A stretch of 64,000 nucleotides of DNA from Pogonophryne albipinna (Eukaryota; Chordata; Actinopteri; Perciformes; Artedidraconidae): positions 186,001-250,000 of the forward strand of contig JAPTMU010000120.1 in NCBI GenBank assembly GCA_028583405.1, given 5' to 3'. The first letter of the stretch is position 1. Every line of letters starts with the position of its first letter. This document shows, in pieces, positions 44,836 through 56,028 of this stretch. The position numbers were made by a program, and so were the translations under genes. A model generated the notes under the pieces. That model was not told the origin of the DNA. It searched no databases and worked only from the letters and a program-made list of their open reading frames with translations.

Positions 44836-45850
44836 GACGTCCAGCTCTCTGTCTTTTAACTTCTCTCCTTCTCTTGTTGTCTTCTTTTTACTGACGACAG
44901 TTTAGCCATCATGAATCAAATGTTTCGTGCTCTACACAAATATCAAAGCAAATAATCAAAAGGTAATCCAGGGTGTTTTCTGATGGATGAAAACGTACAG
45001 TATCTGTTTTTTTTCCGGCTGACTATAAATGAAAAAGGCTTGTTTCTGCAGATTCATATGAGAACACATAGTTCAACTCATAAACACATCCTTTTTCCAT
45101 CAATGCAACAGTCAGAGTTATATCAGTTCTTGTTGCCACACTCCTGGCTTGGATTTCCCATGAGCCTTTATGGCTGCAGAGGTGTGACATTTGTGTGCTG
45201 GAGACCAAGTGTGTGGTTTGTGGCCTTTGTGGAGAGAGATGTGATTGCAGATTTGTTTCTTATCTGCTGAGAGATAGTCCGGAGGTCTCCAGCTCACAAA
45301 CAAAAGGAGGAAAGGCTTTATCACTCTGACCGTTATTATTGAAGCCTCTTTTCATTGGTGTGCTGTGTGCCTCTGCATCATTAGAAAAATAAAGGAGAGA
45401 CGCCAGAGTCGGCGATTATCTGAGGAACGAGGTGCCGATAACTATTATTGTGTATATGTTATGAATGCTTTGCACTGAGAGCTGGAAGGCCACGGCTCGA
45501 TAATCTCATTACCTCCGCTCTCCTGAGGGCCACCTGAACACTGACTGTGTACACACTGAATCTGAGGGGTTTTATCATGGTTTGCAGAGTGACACACACA
45601 GTAGAGAAGTAGAAATAAGTATTTTATGTACTGGTATTAAAAATACATCCTAAAGAAAATAAAATACAGGTTTCATGAGAAGGCAGTATTGCAACTTTAT
45701 TTGAAAGTTTCATTGTCTTTAATTTAAGGGAACAAAAAAAGAAAAATTGAGTTATAATAAAACAATGCATTTTTGTAGCTTTTTATCTGTGTTTTCAAAG
45801 TGAAAGACACAATAGAACATTTGAAAGAAGTATTTTAAGTACAGGTGTTA
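44836..45850. other. Stretch without recognised gene
   Basis: Holds the second copy of the 40227-40345 duplicate (about 45148-45262). The 45380-45560 stretch is repeat-free and of high complexity, a weak candidate for conserved non-coding DNA. Confidence 0.4.
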
Positions 45851-46299
45851 AAGGTCCCCTATTATACTGTTTTTCATCAATATATTACAGGTCTCAGATA
45901 TATACAGAACCTGTCTCTGATTGGCTGAAACACCAAACAGATCATTGCAGCATTACCCATAATCCCCTCTGTTTCAGCCCTGTTTCCAAAGTGCTGATTC
46001 TCTGTCTGTTACTTTAGATGAAAATAAGGAGCCCCTCCCCACGCCCCTCTGAGAGACATTTGGTTACAAAGAACACAATGGTGCTCTAGGAGGAGATTCA
46101 GGTGATAAGGTGTGGGGGGGGGGGGGGGGGGGTTACCTTGGTGGCTGATTGGCTAACGGTTACACAAGCCAAAACATCGTTATGACATCATAAAGTGGCC
46201 AAAATCTGATCAGCTCATTTTCAGACAGGTTTTTATAGAAATGGATCAGGACAAAAAGAGAGAGAATCTTTGTTCCTGAAACTTTCAGAGTCTCTTTCC

Positions 46300-48078
46300 A
46301 CAGAGGGGACACATGTTGATGTAGAAGAGACATGAAGAAGAGGGGACACATGTTGATGTAGAAGAGACATGAAGAAGAGGGGACACATGTTGATGTAGAA
46401 GAGACATGAATAAGAGGGGACACATGTTGATGTAGAAGAGACATGAAGAAGAGGGGACACATGTTGATGTAGAAGAGACATGAAGAAGAGCAGTGGCGTT
46501 TTCTCCTGGAGGCCAAGGGAAGCCAGGCTTCCCCTGTTTTTTCGGATTGTAGTTATCATTTTAATAAATAAATAAAAACACTTCGTTTAGTTTCGGAAAT
46601 TCTTTGCTGTGTGTTGCTGCCGGCCCGTCTCTCCCCCATTCTCATTGAGTATTTTAAAAAGAGTGAAACAGCGCCCCTCCAGATGTTATGGTGAAACAGT
46701 AGATTGCACTCTCTGTTGCGAGAGGAGGCCAGCCGAAATTGGCTTCCCTTGGTGAAAAAAAATGGAGGGATTGACCAATCAGACATGACATCACGTCATG
46801 CCCCTGCCAACCTGTGATTAGTCAGGGCCATGCCAAGGGAAGCCAGAGGCGGCTTGCCTCACAATCCAATCAAATCGCATCAACTTAGTGTTGCAGTAAC
46901 GCGTCCTAAAACCCGGAAGGAAACTGCGCTCGGATTCTCTCGACAAAAAAGCAATGGGATTTCTCCATAGGATTTGGGAAAATAGCTCGAAATAAGGTCA
47001 GTGGAAAACAAACTTGTTAGATAAATGCAAGTTGTGTTCAGTCGGATAATATCCACATGTCTACCCTACTTTTATAATTTTCGAATCATAAATCTAATCG
47101 ATAGAAGATAGATAGTGTCACTGCACCACTCTCACCGCCGTTAGAAAGTAGCAAGCAACTGAAGCAAGTGCAATTATGGAGGGGAGTGTTTCATCAAAAA
47201 TAATTGTACTAAACTTCCGCTACAGCAGCAACTAAAATACAATCTGATGACAGGCCGATGCCCAAACTGGAGCTGTGTACAGCGAGGAAAAAAGGAGCAA
47301 ATCGAACGTAAAACGTTAAAGGACTCCTGATTTAGTTTGTGAATGAATGCTTATTAGAGTTTGGGCTGGAGAGTGCGTGCGAACCTGTCGGTTAGATAAC
47401 AGGCGTGTGTAAGTCCTGCATCTGTATACAAGTGTGTAAAATGATACCGGGTAACTCATCTGGTTACGTTATTACATTGACCACCACACCCCCGACCCAA
47501 AAGAAAGGAGGTATTATTGGCACCCCCTAATTTTTTCCCCACGCCACGCTACTGAAGAAGAGGGGACACATGTTGATGTAGAAGAGACATGAAGAAGAGG
47601 GGACACATGTTGATGTAGAAGAGACATGAAGAAGAGGGGACACATGTTGATGTAGAAGAGACATGGAGAAGAGGGGACACATGTTGATGTAGAAGAGACA
47701 TGAAGAAGAGGGGACACATGTTGATGTGGAAGAGACATGAAGAAGAGGGGACACATGTTGATGTAGAAGAGACATGAAGAAGTGGGGACACATGTTGATG
47801 TAGAAGAGACATGAAGAAGAGGGGACACATGTTGATGTGGAAGAGACATGAAGAAGAGGGGACACATGTTGATGTAGAAGAGACATGAAGAAGAGGGGAC
47901 ACATGTTGATGTAGAAGAGACATGAAGAAGAGGGGACACATGTTGATGTAGAAGAGACATGAAGAAGAGGGGACACATGTTGATGTGGAAGAGACATGAA
48001 GAAGAGGGGACACATGTTGATGTGGAAGAGACATGAAGAAGAGGGGACACATGTTGATGTGGAAGAGACATGAAGAAG
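46300..48078. repeat. 37-bp tandem array, open in three frames, split by a hAT
   Basis: The unit begins 'gaagaggggacacatgttga' and is 37 bp; about 5 copies lie left of the hAT (46300-46490) and 14 right of it (47555-48078). As 37 is not a multiple of 3 and the unit has no stop on the minus strand, all three minus frames stay open (up to 187 codons) and encode the same 37-residue periodic peptide in rotated phase. There is no promoter or homology, so these are not real genes. Confidence 0.95.
46491..47554. mobile_element. hAT-like element inside the 37-bp array
   Basis: Starts CAGTGGCGTTTTCTCCTGGA and ends CCCCACGCCACGCTACTG. Flanks aagaagag (46483-46490 and 47555-47562) form an 8-bp repeat, although the array makes this less decisive. 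Between about 46885 and 47130 there is a copy of the AGTGGTGCAGGAATG MITE family (left AGTGTTGCAGTAA, right TCACTGCACCACT). Confidence 0.75.
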
Positions 48079-48105
48079 TGGATTTTGCATAACAGGTGGC
48101 CTTTA

Positions 48106-48923
48106 AGACATTATATAAAAAATACCCAAGAAATGGGTTTGATTGAATGTTTTAGAGTTTCTTTCTTGGTTTTTTTCTCTGTTCTTTTTCTATAAAAAGT
48201 CATTATTATAATTGTTTTTAATATACAATATACTTTTGCTTGAATATAAAAACTAAAACACAATAAATATTGAAGTGAACAAATCACAAGTATGAGAAAA
48301 GAGTATTTCAAATTATTTTGCAAGTTCGAATTCAGAGACAACAGGAACAAAGTTGATTAATACATAATGTATTTATCCCAAATGGGATAATTGTTTTGTT
48401 TCAGCAGACTGTGCTTAGCAAAAATAAACATACACAATGTATAGATACATATCAACAGTAAAACAATATTTATCTATAGGGAGTCAGAATACAACATATA
48501 CAGAATCAGTAAGAATACCAAACCAACTTATAAAAACATTGGATACCATCTACATGTATTATACAAATATGCAAGTTGCAGTTTTTAAGATGTAATTTAA
48601 ATGCAACGAGGTACAGTATTAATTCCCAGCCTGTTCAGGGAAATTGAAAGTCTACTTTAATGGATGATCTTCACCTCCTCTCAATCAGAATATATTTCCT
48701 CCAGCTGCTGCAGGACTTCTTTAATAAGTGCTGAAGGTTTGAAGCTTCCAGTTTAATATCAGCTGCGAGCTTCAGGGTTACAGAGGTCCTCACTTTTTAT
48801 TGGAAGATATGAAGCTGAAGCACCAAATCACAGCCTTTGACTCTGAATGTGGAATTTCATATCTCACTCAGTTTTTAACCTACATCACAATAAGCTAGCT
48901 GTTCCTAAAAATAGAGCCTAATT
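48106..48923. other. Stretch without recognised gene
   Basis: AT-rich; nothing recognised. Confidence 0.45.
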
Positions 48924-49671
48924 AGCAGTGGCGAGCCGTGACTTTTATACCTAGGCCTAGGGCTGCTCAATTAATCGCATTTTAATCGCGATTACGATTA
49001 TGGCTTGCAACGATTACGAAAACAACGTTATCGAAATAAAACAATTATTTTTTTATTATTATTATTACTTTTTTTTATTTCTTTTTTTTGTTGTTGTTGG
49101 TTTTTCAGTTGAATTAAACTTAAAGTTGAGGGTAATCAACTGTTAAAAACATACTGTTCAAATTGTTTTTCTCCAATAAATGGATGTTTTCAAAGTCAAT
49201 GAATAATCGCATTTAATAATCGCAATTACATTTATTGACCCAAATAATCGAGATTATGATTTTTGCCATAATCGAGCAGCCCTAGCTAGGCCCTCTGCCC
49301 CCATTTAGAGGGAAGATATGATTGGTCAATTGTACTGTCATTTGACATTACTCTCTCGTTGAGTTACTATAGCTGGCCCTCTGTGAATTCACCAATCAGC
49401 TCCTGTCTTCAGAGTGACTCGCAGAGACCAGCTTCTTTCATCTAACCCTTCACATTCAAACAGAAACTGAAACCGAATCTGCACTCGAAGGATTTATTTC
49501 TTTGGAAATGTTATTTTAAATACAATTAAATCAAGTTATTTTGGTAAAACTAATGAAAAATATAACTAAAAAAATATTGGAAAAGAAAACGTTTAAAAAA
49601 TATATATTTTCAAATATTATTTTTTTGGAATATCTTCGGCCGTCAGAAGGCCCTGACGGCTCACCACTGCT
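48924..49671. mobile_element. MITE with AGCAGTGGCGAGCCGT termini, containing a hAT
   Basis: Left AGCAGTGGCGAGCCGTGAC and right TGACGGCTCACCACTGCT are inverse. Flanks AATT (48920-48923 and 49672-49675) give a 4-bp TSD. A TAGGGCTG hAT (48958-49284) lies inside. Confidence 0.8.
48958..49284. mobile_element. Short TAGGGCTG hAT nested in the MITE
   Basis: Ends TAGGGCTGCTCAATTAATCG and ATAATCGAGCAGCCCTA. Flanks cctaggcc (48950-48957) and gctaggcc (49285-49292) match 7 of 8. Same terminal family as 15188-15801 and 30023-31164. Confidence 0.85.
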
Positions 49672-49675
49672 AATT

Positions 49676-51681
49676 CGTTTTTTTGTTGGAATTAAAAGTT
49701 TGCAGGATAGAAAATGAAGACATGGTTCATTCAAATATAATATATGCTAGTTCTAAATCAAAGTAACCCAACTTAAATCCATGTTGTAGGTAAGGCAAGT
49801 TCGTTCATATAGCAGATTACAACAAGGACATTGAAATGACAGCCAATAAAGCCCGACTGCCAGAGACTTTCTGATGCAAGGCTGACTTTTCCTCTTTCCC
49901 TGACAGCCTCGTCATGAGGAGCTGACAGAGATCCTCATGACGAAATGTCTCCGAGACAAAATCTCTTGAGAAGCTTTTCTAAGTGAAACCTTTCCAACAG
50001 CGGCCTAAACCCTTCTGACCTCTCTCCTATTCACCCACACCTCTCTCTCCACTTTCCCCTTTTCACCATCATCCTCAAAATAATTTTCTTCCAACCTCTG
50101 TAGTGGGAGATGGAAGCTTGCCTATGAATTTCTTTTAAATTGCTTTTGCAAATGTGACGGTAATCTTGTTCTTCCAACCTTTATGTGTCCAGCATTGTGA
50201 GGCATTTAAAAGGAGGATGAAGCTTTTACACAGATGTCAGCTATGGGTCACTTTTCTCATGAATGTGAACAGTAGAGCTGCACAATTAATCAATTTGGCC
50301 AAATTTGTTTTAAATACCATTTTGTATTAAGTATTTTGGAGCTGCAGTGATTTCCAAACCTAGAAATGGTATACTACAGACTTACCTAAACAAATTAGTT
50401 TCATACAGATATTAATTTATTACAACTTCAACAGTAAAGACAATTATGATTAAAAAAACGATCAATCCCTCCAATAACGTGAATCATATCGCAATTGCAA
50501 TAATGTTTCAAATTGAACGTACAGCCCTCTGTCCGGTAAAGGGTTAGCAAAGAAAATATATAGAAAAGTAGCTTTTTTCTGTAGAAACAACAAATCTAAT
50601 GTCAGTAGTTGTTGACATTGTTGTTTATTCAGAACATTAATGAAACTACAGAGTGTCTCGGACAAAGCACACATGACATATGTTGCCCCCAAGCCCTCGA
50701 ACAGTTGCCGTAACCCTGTCTAAATGTTTTATAACTCAGCTGAGGTCTGCCGTGTTTTTAGAGTGTCTCAGAGGACATTGTAGAGTTGGGTTCATTTTTC
50801 TAAAAGTGATTGAAGTAGTTTCACTCCTGTCCAATCACTTTGTTGTAAGAGTGTCTGATTGTGAAGATACAGAAATCGTACGACACTCGCCTACTTTTCC
50901 AAACTCTGATGTTGGTAAGAGCTGATAGATATCCCGACAAGCACTCAGTTTGAAGCACTATGAGAGCTTTACTGTATCAACTGATGGATAGAGGACGATG
51001 GAGTTGCTTTTTTCTGTTAGCGGACAAATAAAGGAAAAAGATGCAAAAATAAAAGCCCTAACCCTTTAAAAAGTGCTTCCAGTCCTGCAGGCAGATTCAG
51101 GAGCTTCTGGTTCTGTGTTTGTTGGCTCTGGGTTTCCTGCAGTGGCACACTTGGCTCGGCACTGTTTGGCGCTGAAATTGTTTGTCTTTTCATGGTTAAA
51201 ACAAGTTGGTGTTGAAAGCTGAAATGAAGGGCTTTCAACTGAATCGTCACCTGCACTTTTAATTATTTCATTCACCGTTGAAATGCATTTTTTTTACACC
51301 CAGCAATATAGGATGGATATTAGAACGTTAATGATAACATATTACACTTTCCAACAACAACTTTAAGGAGAGTGGCTAAACTTAAAACACATTTTACAAA
51401 ATAATACTTGTGATGCACCAGATTGCACATTCTTTCAAGAAATAGGAATCAATTAATGTTATTTTGGGTTGATTAGCTGATCAGTTAGTAGTAGTAACTT
51501 TTGCGCGTAGGCGTGTCGCTTTACGGCATGAAGTGACGATTTAAAAAAAAAAGTTTGCGGTGGGTGTAAATAGCCGAATAGATGCCGTATATCTATTTTC
51601 ACCCGGGTGCAAATAGACACTCCGATAACTTTATTGTTTCAGCGTTATGAAGCGTTGCGGAAGACAGTTTTTAAACAGTGT
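49676..51681. other. Stretch without gene; holds a decayed TAGGGCTG-type element
   Basis: At 50274-50528 'tagagctgcacaattaatca' and 'cgtacagccct' look like the ends of a decayed member of the TAGGGCTG hAT family, without a TSD. Near 49790-49830 'ggcaagttcgttcatatagc' resembles a retroelement 3' tail. A 79-codon minus frame at 51017-51256 is unrecognised. Confidence 0.45.
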
Positions 51682-51689
51682 GTAGCTCA

Positions 51690-52752
51690 TAGGGGTGTAA
51701 CGGTTCACAAACATTTCGGTTCGGTACGTACCTCGGTTTTTAGGTCACGGTTCGGTTCGGTACGTTTTCGGTACAGCAGAAAAAATTATCACAAAACATA
51801 TATTTTTTTCCTTATTGTTAAACTGTGAATAATGTATTCACTCAAATAAATACAAAATATAATAAAATAAACATTAAGGTGCAGCATTTCGATGAACTGA
51901 AATAATCTGTATTTGAACTTTACTGTACTAGTACTCACAAAACATAAACTATTAGTTTTGGGGTTTTAATTATTATTAAACTATGAATATTCACTCAAAT
52001 AAATATAAAATATAATAAAATAAACATTAAGGTGCAGCTTTTCGATGAACTGAAATAATCTGTATTAGAACTGTACTAGTACCTAAGCAGCCAGTTTGAC
52101 ATTATGACTTGCTTGTCATTGTATTTTCATGTTGTTTTAAAGAAAGATGAACTTGTCCACATTGCTTGCCGAAAGGGCAGATCTGCTGGCACTAACAATG
52201 TCTCCTGCTGTGGAGAACACCCTCTCGCTAAGGACAGAGGTAGCAGATACAGCCAGGTAGCGCTTTGCTAACATGGCAACATAAGGATATTTGGCGTTTG
52301 TAATAGCTTTGGCTCGGTCTGAACTTGTTGCGAGTGGTGGAGGCTTAAATGCTAGCGGGAGTTGGGTTTGCACTTCAGTCTTTTGGTACCGGTGATATTC
52401 ACGTTCGGGTGATGCCTTTTCAAATGAGTGTGCAAGTTTGATGTATTGCCAGCCGCGTAACCAATTTTAGTTGAACAATGCCGACAAACAGCTTTGGTTC
52501 GGTCCACCTGTCTTTGTCCGTCATCCTTGTACGTAACTGCGAAACCAAAATGTTCATTGAACACAATGGGAGCAAATTACTCTGAATGCTGCGACGCAGC
52601 ACCTGAGATTACTTCCAAGAAGTTGTTCACGTTCTCAATTTTTTACGTTTAACGTTATATTCGTTCGGTTACACTTCGGTACACACGTGTACCGAACCGA
52701 AGGGCCCGTACCGAATAATTTCGGTACGGGTACGTGTACCGTTACACCCCTA
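51690..52752 (-). mobile_element. hAT deletion derivative with TAGGGGTGTAACGG termini
   Basis: Starts TAGGGGTGTAACGGTTCAC and ends GTACCGTTACACCCCTA, with perfect 8-bp TSD gtagctca (51682-51689 and 52753-52760). Sub-terminal 'cggttcggtacg' and 'cggtacgggtacg' repeats are probable transposase-binding sites. The minus strand retains both ends of a transposase gene (52137-52564) with its middle deleted. Confidence 0.92.
52137..52564 (-). pseudogene. hAT transposase remnant: BED finger joined to the dimerisation domain
   Basis: The first part (52564-52352) has a BED finger: 'AVCRHCSTKIGYAAGNTSNL' followed by 'HTHLKRHHP', i.e. Cys-x2-Cys and the His cluster. The second part (52373-52137), in another frame, runs 'QLPLAFKPPPLATSSDRAKA', then 'KYPYVAMLAKRYLAVSATSV' and 'LSERVFSTAGDIVSASRSAL', the signature of the hAT C-terminal dimerisation domain. 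The catalytic core (several hundred residues in intact ZBED-type transposases) is missing between 'DRAKAITNA' and 'KYPYV', and a frameshift lies after 'NITGTK'. It cannot transpose, but the DNA-binding and dimerisation modules lie side by side. Confidence 0.85.
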
Positions 52753-52779
52753 GTAGCTCATTATGGTTAATGTTTTCCC

Positions 52780-53335
52780 TTTCCTGTAGTGTGTTTATAT
52801 ACTGAAGGTTTGTGTGCATGTCAATGGTCTGCAAAGGCTAAATAGTGACATCACTCTGTTACACTCTGGCTTTTATTGGCTAGCGCTTCATTCAACACAT
52901 TGTACGTGATAGGCTAAGGGGCGGGATATCTTTAAGCGGTTGACCAATCACAACAGAGCTGGCCAGCTGACCAATCAGAGCAGACTGGACTCTGGTTTCA
53001 GACAGAGGGTGAAAAGAGGTGCTGCAGCACAGGCAGTATGAGAAAAATAAAGAGCTTTTTGAACATTAAAGCATGGAGACATGTCCCAGTAGAGACACTA
53101 CATACTGATATACACCTGAACATCAGCAGGAGAGGACTCTTTAAAGTAGAGACACTACATACTGATATACACCTGAACATCAGCAGGAGAGGACTCTTTA
53201 AAGTAGAGACACTACATACTGATATACACCTGAACATCAGCAGGAGAGGACTCTTTAAAGTAGAGACACTACATACTGATATACACCTGAAAATAAGGAA
53301 AATAGGGCTCCTTCAAATTAGGTTTGTTTGGAGTC
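52780..53335 (+). mobile_element. Dispersed fish repeat with a fourfold 57-bp internal amplification
   Basis: Same family as 17048-17300 (inverted), sharing 'accaatcagagcagactgg', 'tgctgcagcacaggcagtat' and 'aaaataaagagctttt'. From about 53089 to 53292 a 57-bp unit starting 'agtagagacactacatactg' is present four times, against one at the other locus. The 102-codon open frame over it arises because 57 is divisible by 3. The left boundary is uncertain. Confidence 0.78.
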
Positions 53336-53743
53336 GTTTAGCATAATATTCAACATGCACTTAAATCCTTTCCCTCCAATCAGACTTATTTATGTTGCTA
53401 TCATCTGCTTTGCATTTAGTAGCAAACAAACAACTTTCAATAAGAGGAAGAATGAAAAAAAGGATAACGATCCCCTCAGACAAAATGTTGTTCCTCTTTC
53501 CTCTCCCTCATTACTTCTTTATGAAAACACTGGCTTGCCTCAGACGACATGTCAGTGCCACTGGCGGCGTTTCAACTCTCTGAAAGCTCGAATTTATAAC
53601 AAGACGCTCCTGGCTGTCCTCTCTGAGTCTAATGTGCATTTGTGTATTTGTGTATGAGATCCCATCTGTCATTTACAAATCCCACACTGTGAGAGCAACA
53701 AACCTCAACACACCTTGTAAAGGAGCATCTGTTGTCTTATGAA
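53336..53743. other. Stretch without recognised feature
   Basis: Nothing recognised; ends with the left TSD cttatgaa (53736-53743). Confidence 0.45.
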
Positions 53744-54044
53744 CAGAGGTTGGAAGTAGTGGAGCACAAATACTTCGTGACTGTACTTAAGTACATTTTT
53801 CTGGTATCAGTACTTTACTGCACTACTTATTTTTCTGACGACTTTTTACTTTGACTTCTTACATGTTTAACACAAACACCTGTACTTTCTACTTCTTACA
53901 TTTTCCAAACAGGCTGGTTCATTTAGTTTGAATCTGTGTTTGGTGGCGTGATCATTATTATTTAGAGTCATTGCGTGCCTATTGATTAGAACACGATCCG
54001 TGTATCCATCATTTCCTGGTCTTCTCTAAAGAAGAGGGACCAAT

Positions 54045-55272
54045 TACATTACATTACATTGCATTTAGCTGACGCTTTTATCCAAAGCGACTTACAATAA
54101 GTGCGTTCGACCAACAAGATACAAACTTGAAGAAAACAGAATCATATAAGTACATCAGGTTTCATAGAGCCAAACATTTCAAGTGCTACTCAACTGGCTT
54201 TAGATAAGCCAGTCCTTTATTAGTATATAAGTGCTTTGTTAATAGTTCTATTGCTCGAAGTGGAGTCGAAAGAGATGAGTTTTCAGTCTGCGCCGGAAGG
54301 TGTGTAAGCTTTCTGCTGTCCTGATGTCAATGGGGAGCTCATTCCACCATTTTGGAGCCGGATAGCAAACCCACGTGTTTTTGCTGATGGGAACTTGGGT
54401 CCCCTTGGCAGCGAGGGTGCAGCGAGCTGTTTGGTTGATGCAGAGCGTAGTGCACGTGCTGGGGTGTACGGTTTAACCATGTCCTGGATGTAGGAAGGGC
54501 CAGATCCATTCGCAGCATGGTACACAAGTACCAGTGTCTTGAAGTGGATTCTAGCAGTTACCGGAAGCCAGTGGAGGGAGCGGAGGAGCGGCGTGGTGTG
54601 GGAACATTTAGGAAGGTTGAAGACCAGACGAGCCGCTGCATTCTGGATGAGCTGCAGAGGTCGGATGGCACATGCAGGTAGACCAGCCAGGAGGGAGTTG
54701 CAGTAGTCTAGGCGTGAGATGACGAGAGCCTGGACCAGAACCTGCGTCGCTTTCTGGGTCAGCTGGGGATGTATCCTCCTGATGTTGTAAAGCGTGTATC
54801 TGCAGCAGCGGGTTGTAGCAGCTATGTTTGCAGTGAAGGACAGGTTGTTATCTAGGATCACACCCAGATTCCTTGCAGTCTGAGTCGGGGAAACAACAGA
54901 GCTGCCGATGTTTATTGTTAGGTCAAGAGTGGGACAATCTTTTCCCGGAAGGAAAAGCAGTTCAGTCTTGTCAAGGTTGAGCTTGAGGTGATGAGCAGAC
55001 ATCCACAGAGAGATGTCAGCTAGACAAGCAGAGATGCGTGCGACGACCTGGGTCTCTGAGCGGGGAAAGGACAGAATTAATTGGGTGTCGTCAGCGTAGC
55101 AGTGGTATGAAAAACCATGCAGGCTAATGACAGATCCGAGCGAGTTTGTGTACAGGGAGAAGAGGAGGGGACCAAGAACAGAGCCCTGAGGGACCCCTGT
55201 AGTTAATTAACAAGGGTCGGACTCGGACCCTCTCTAAGTTACCCTGTAGGTGCGGTCTTTGAGGTATGAGGT
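54045..55272 (-). mobile_element. Second 5'-truncated L2-like LINE
   Basis: Minus-strand copy of the same LINE as 19155-21450, starting within the reverse transcriptase and ending with the same tail (54071-54095) and a TGTAA repeat. A 7-bp TSD gaccaat lies at 54038-54044 and 55273-55279. It inserted inside the hAT-like element. Confidence 0.92.
54283..55260 (-). pseudogene. Broken LINE reverse-transcriptase C-terminal part
   Basis: The longest open part (54283-55002, 239 codons) matches the C-terminal half of the frame at 19386-21359 ('[20 protein letters not shown]', '[20 protein letters not shown]'). Defects relative to that copy: a TAA in place of a Gln codon just before 'LTTGVPQGS' (about 55208), and a single-base deletion near 54360 that shifts the C terminus after 'TRGFAI'. 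Non-functional. Confidence 0.88.
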
Positions 55273-55563
55273 GACCAATGAAAACGTTGTCATGTTGCCG
55301 TTGTTCAGCATGGACACATTCATTAGCTAACAATGACATTATTGTTCTATTAATATAAAGGGAGGTCAGGTACTCTTTAAAACAGCTGCTAGTTATGGGT
55401 ACTTTTTACTGAAGTACATTGCGAAGCCCATACTTCCTTACTTTTACTTGAGTAAAGAAGTTTAGTCAGTACTTCTACTTTTACCAGAGTGTTTTTAAAC
55501 ACGAGTATCTGTACTTCTACTCGAGTAAAGGATGTGTGTGCTTTTGCCATCTCTGCTTATGAA

Positions 55564-56028
55564 CACCTTTTAAACAGACACAATTTGACAGAGAGAGCCT
55601 TTAGTTAATTAATTGTCATGCTGCTGTTTCTTCTTGGAGAAATAAGGGTTCAGCTACTGAAGTATTACCCAGGGAGAGAGAGAGTGACGGGGCAGATAGA
55701 AAGAAGAAGAAGAAGAAGAAGAAGAAGAAGAAGAAGAAGGATGGCCTATTACGCTCCATTTAGACTGCTCAATTTGGAGGAGCTCCGATGTGTGTTAGCC
55801 TCTTTCCACCGTCTCATCATCAGAGACATGAGCAGAGTGTAAAGAAGAGAGGGAGGTATGACAACATTCATCCTGATGAGTCAGGGAGGCGAGGAGGGAG
55901 AGGCTGACAGGCGAAGTCATGTCAGCGTGGATAATAATATGATTAACCAGTGTGAAGAGAAAGCTGTTGAGTGTAGTTTTTTTAACCAATATGGCAAAGT
56001 GAATATTCTGATTTACCTTCAGCACTTG
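55564..56028. other. Stretch with a (GAA)n microsatellite
   Basis: (GAA)n at 55701-55741. Otherwise no gene recognised. Confidence 0.5.

Larger units (their letters stand above)
45851..48103 (+). mobile_element. TA-flanked DNA element carrying a 37-bp array, split by a hAT
   Basis: Starts AAGGTCCCCTATTATACTG and ends GCATAACAGGTGGCCTT, partly inverse, with TA at 45849-45850 and 48104-48105. A related copy starts at 56029, and an inverted copy of the right end starts at 57302. Its 37-bp array (46300-46490 and 47555-48078) is interrupted by a hAT (46491-47554). A 20-base G run lies at about 46114-46133. Non-autonomous. Confidence 0.82.
53744..55555. mobile_element. hAT-like element (TACTTTTACT family) containing a LINE
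   Basis: Starts CAGAGGTTGGAAGTAGTGGA and ends TTTTGCCATCTCTG, with perfect 8-bp TSD cttatgaa (53736-53743 and 55556-55563). The interior 'tacttttacttgagtaaag' motifs link it to 636-2089. A LINE inserted at 54045-55272; without it the element is about 580 bp. Confidence 0.9.
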
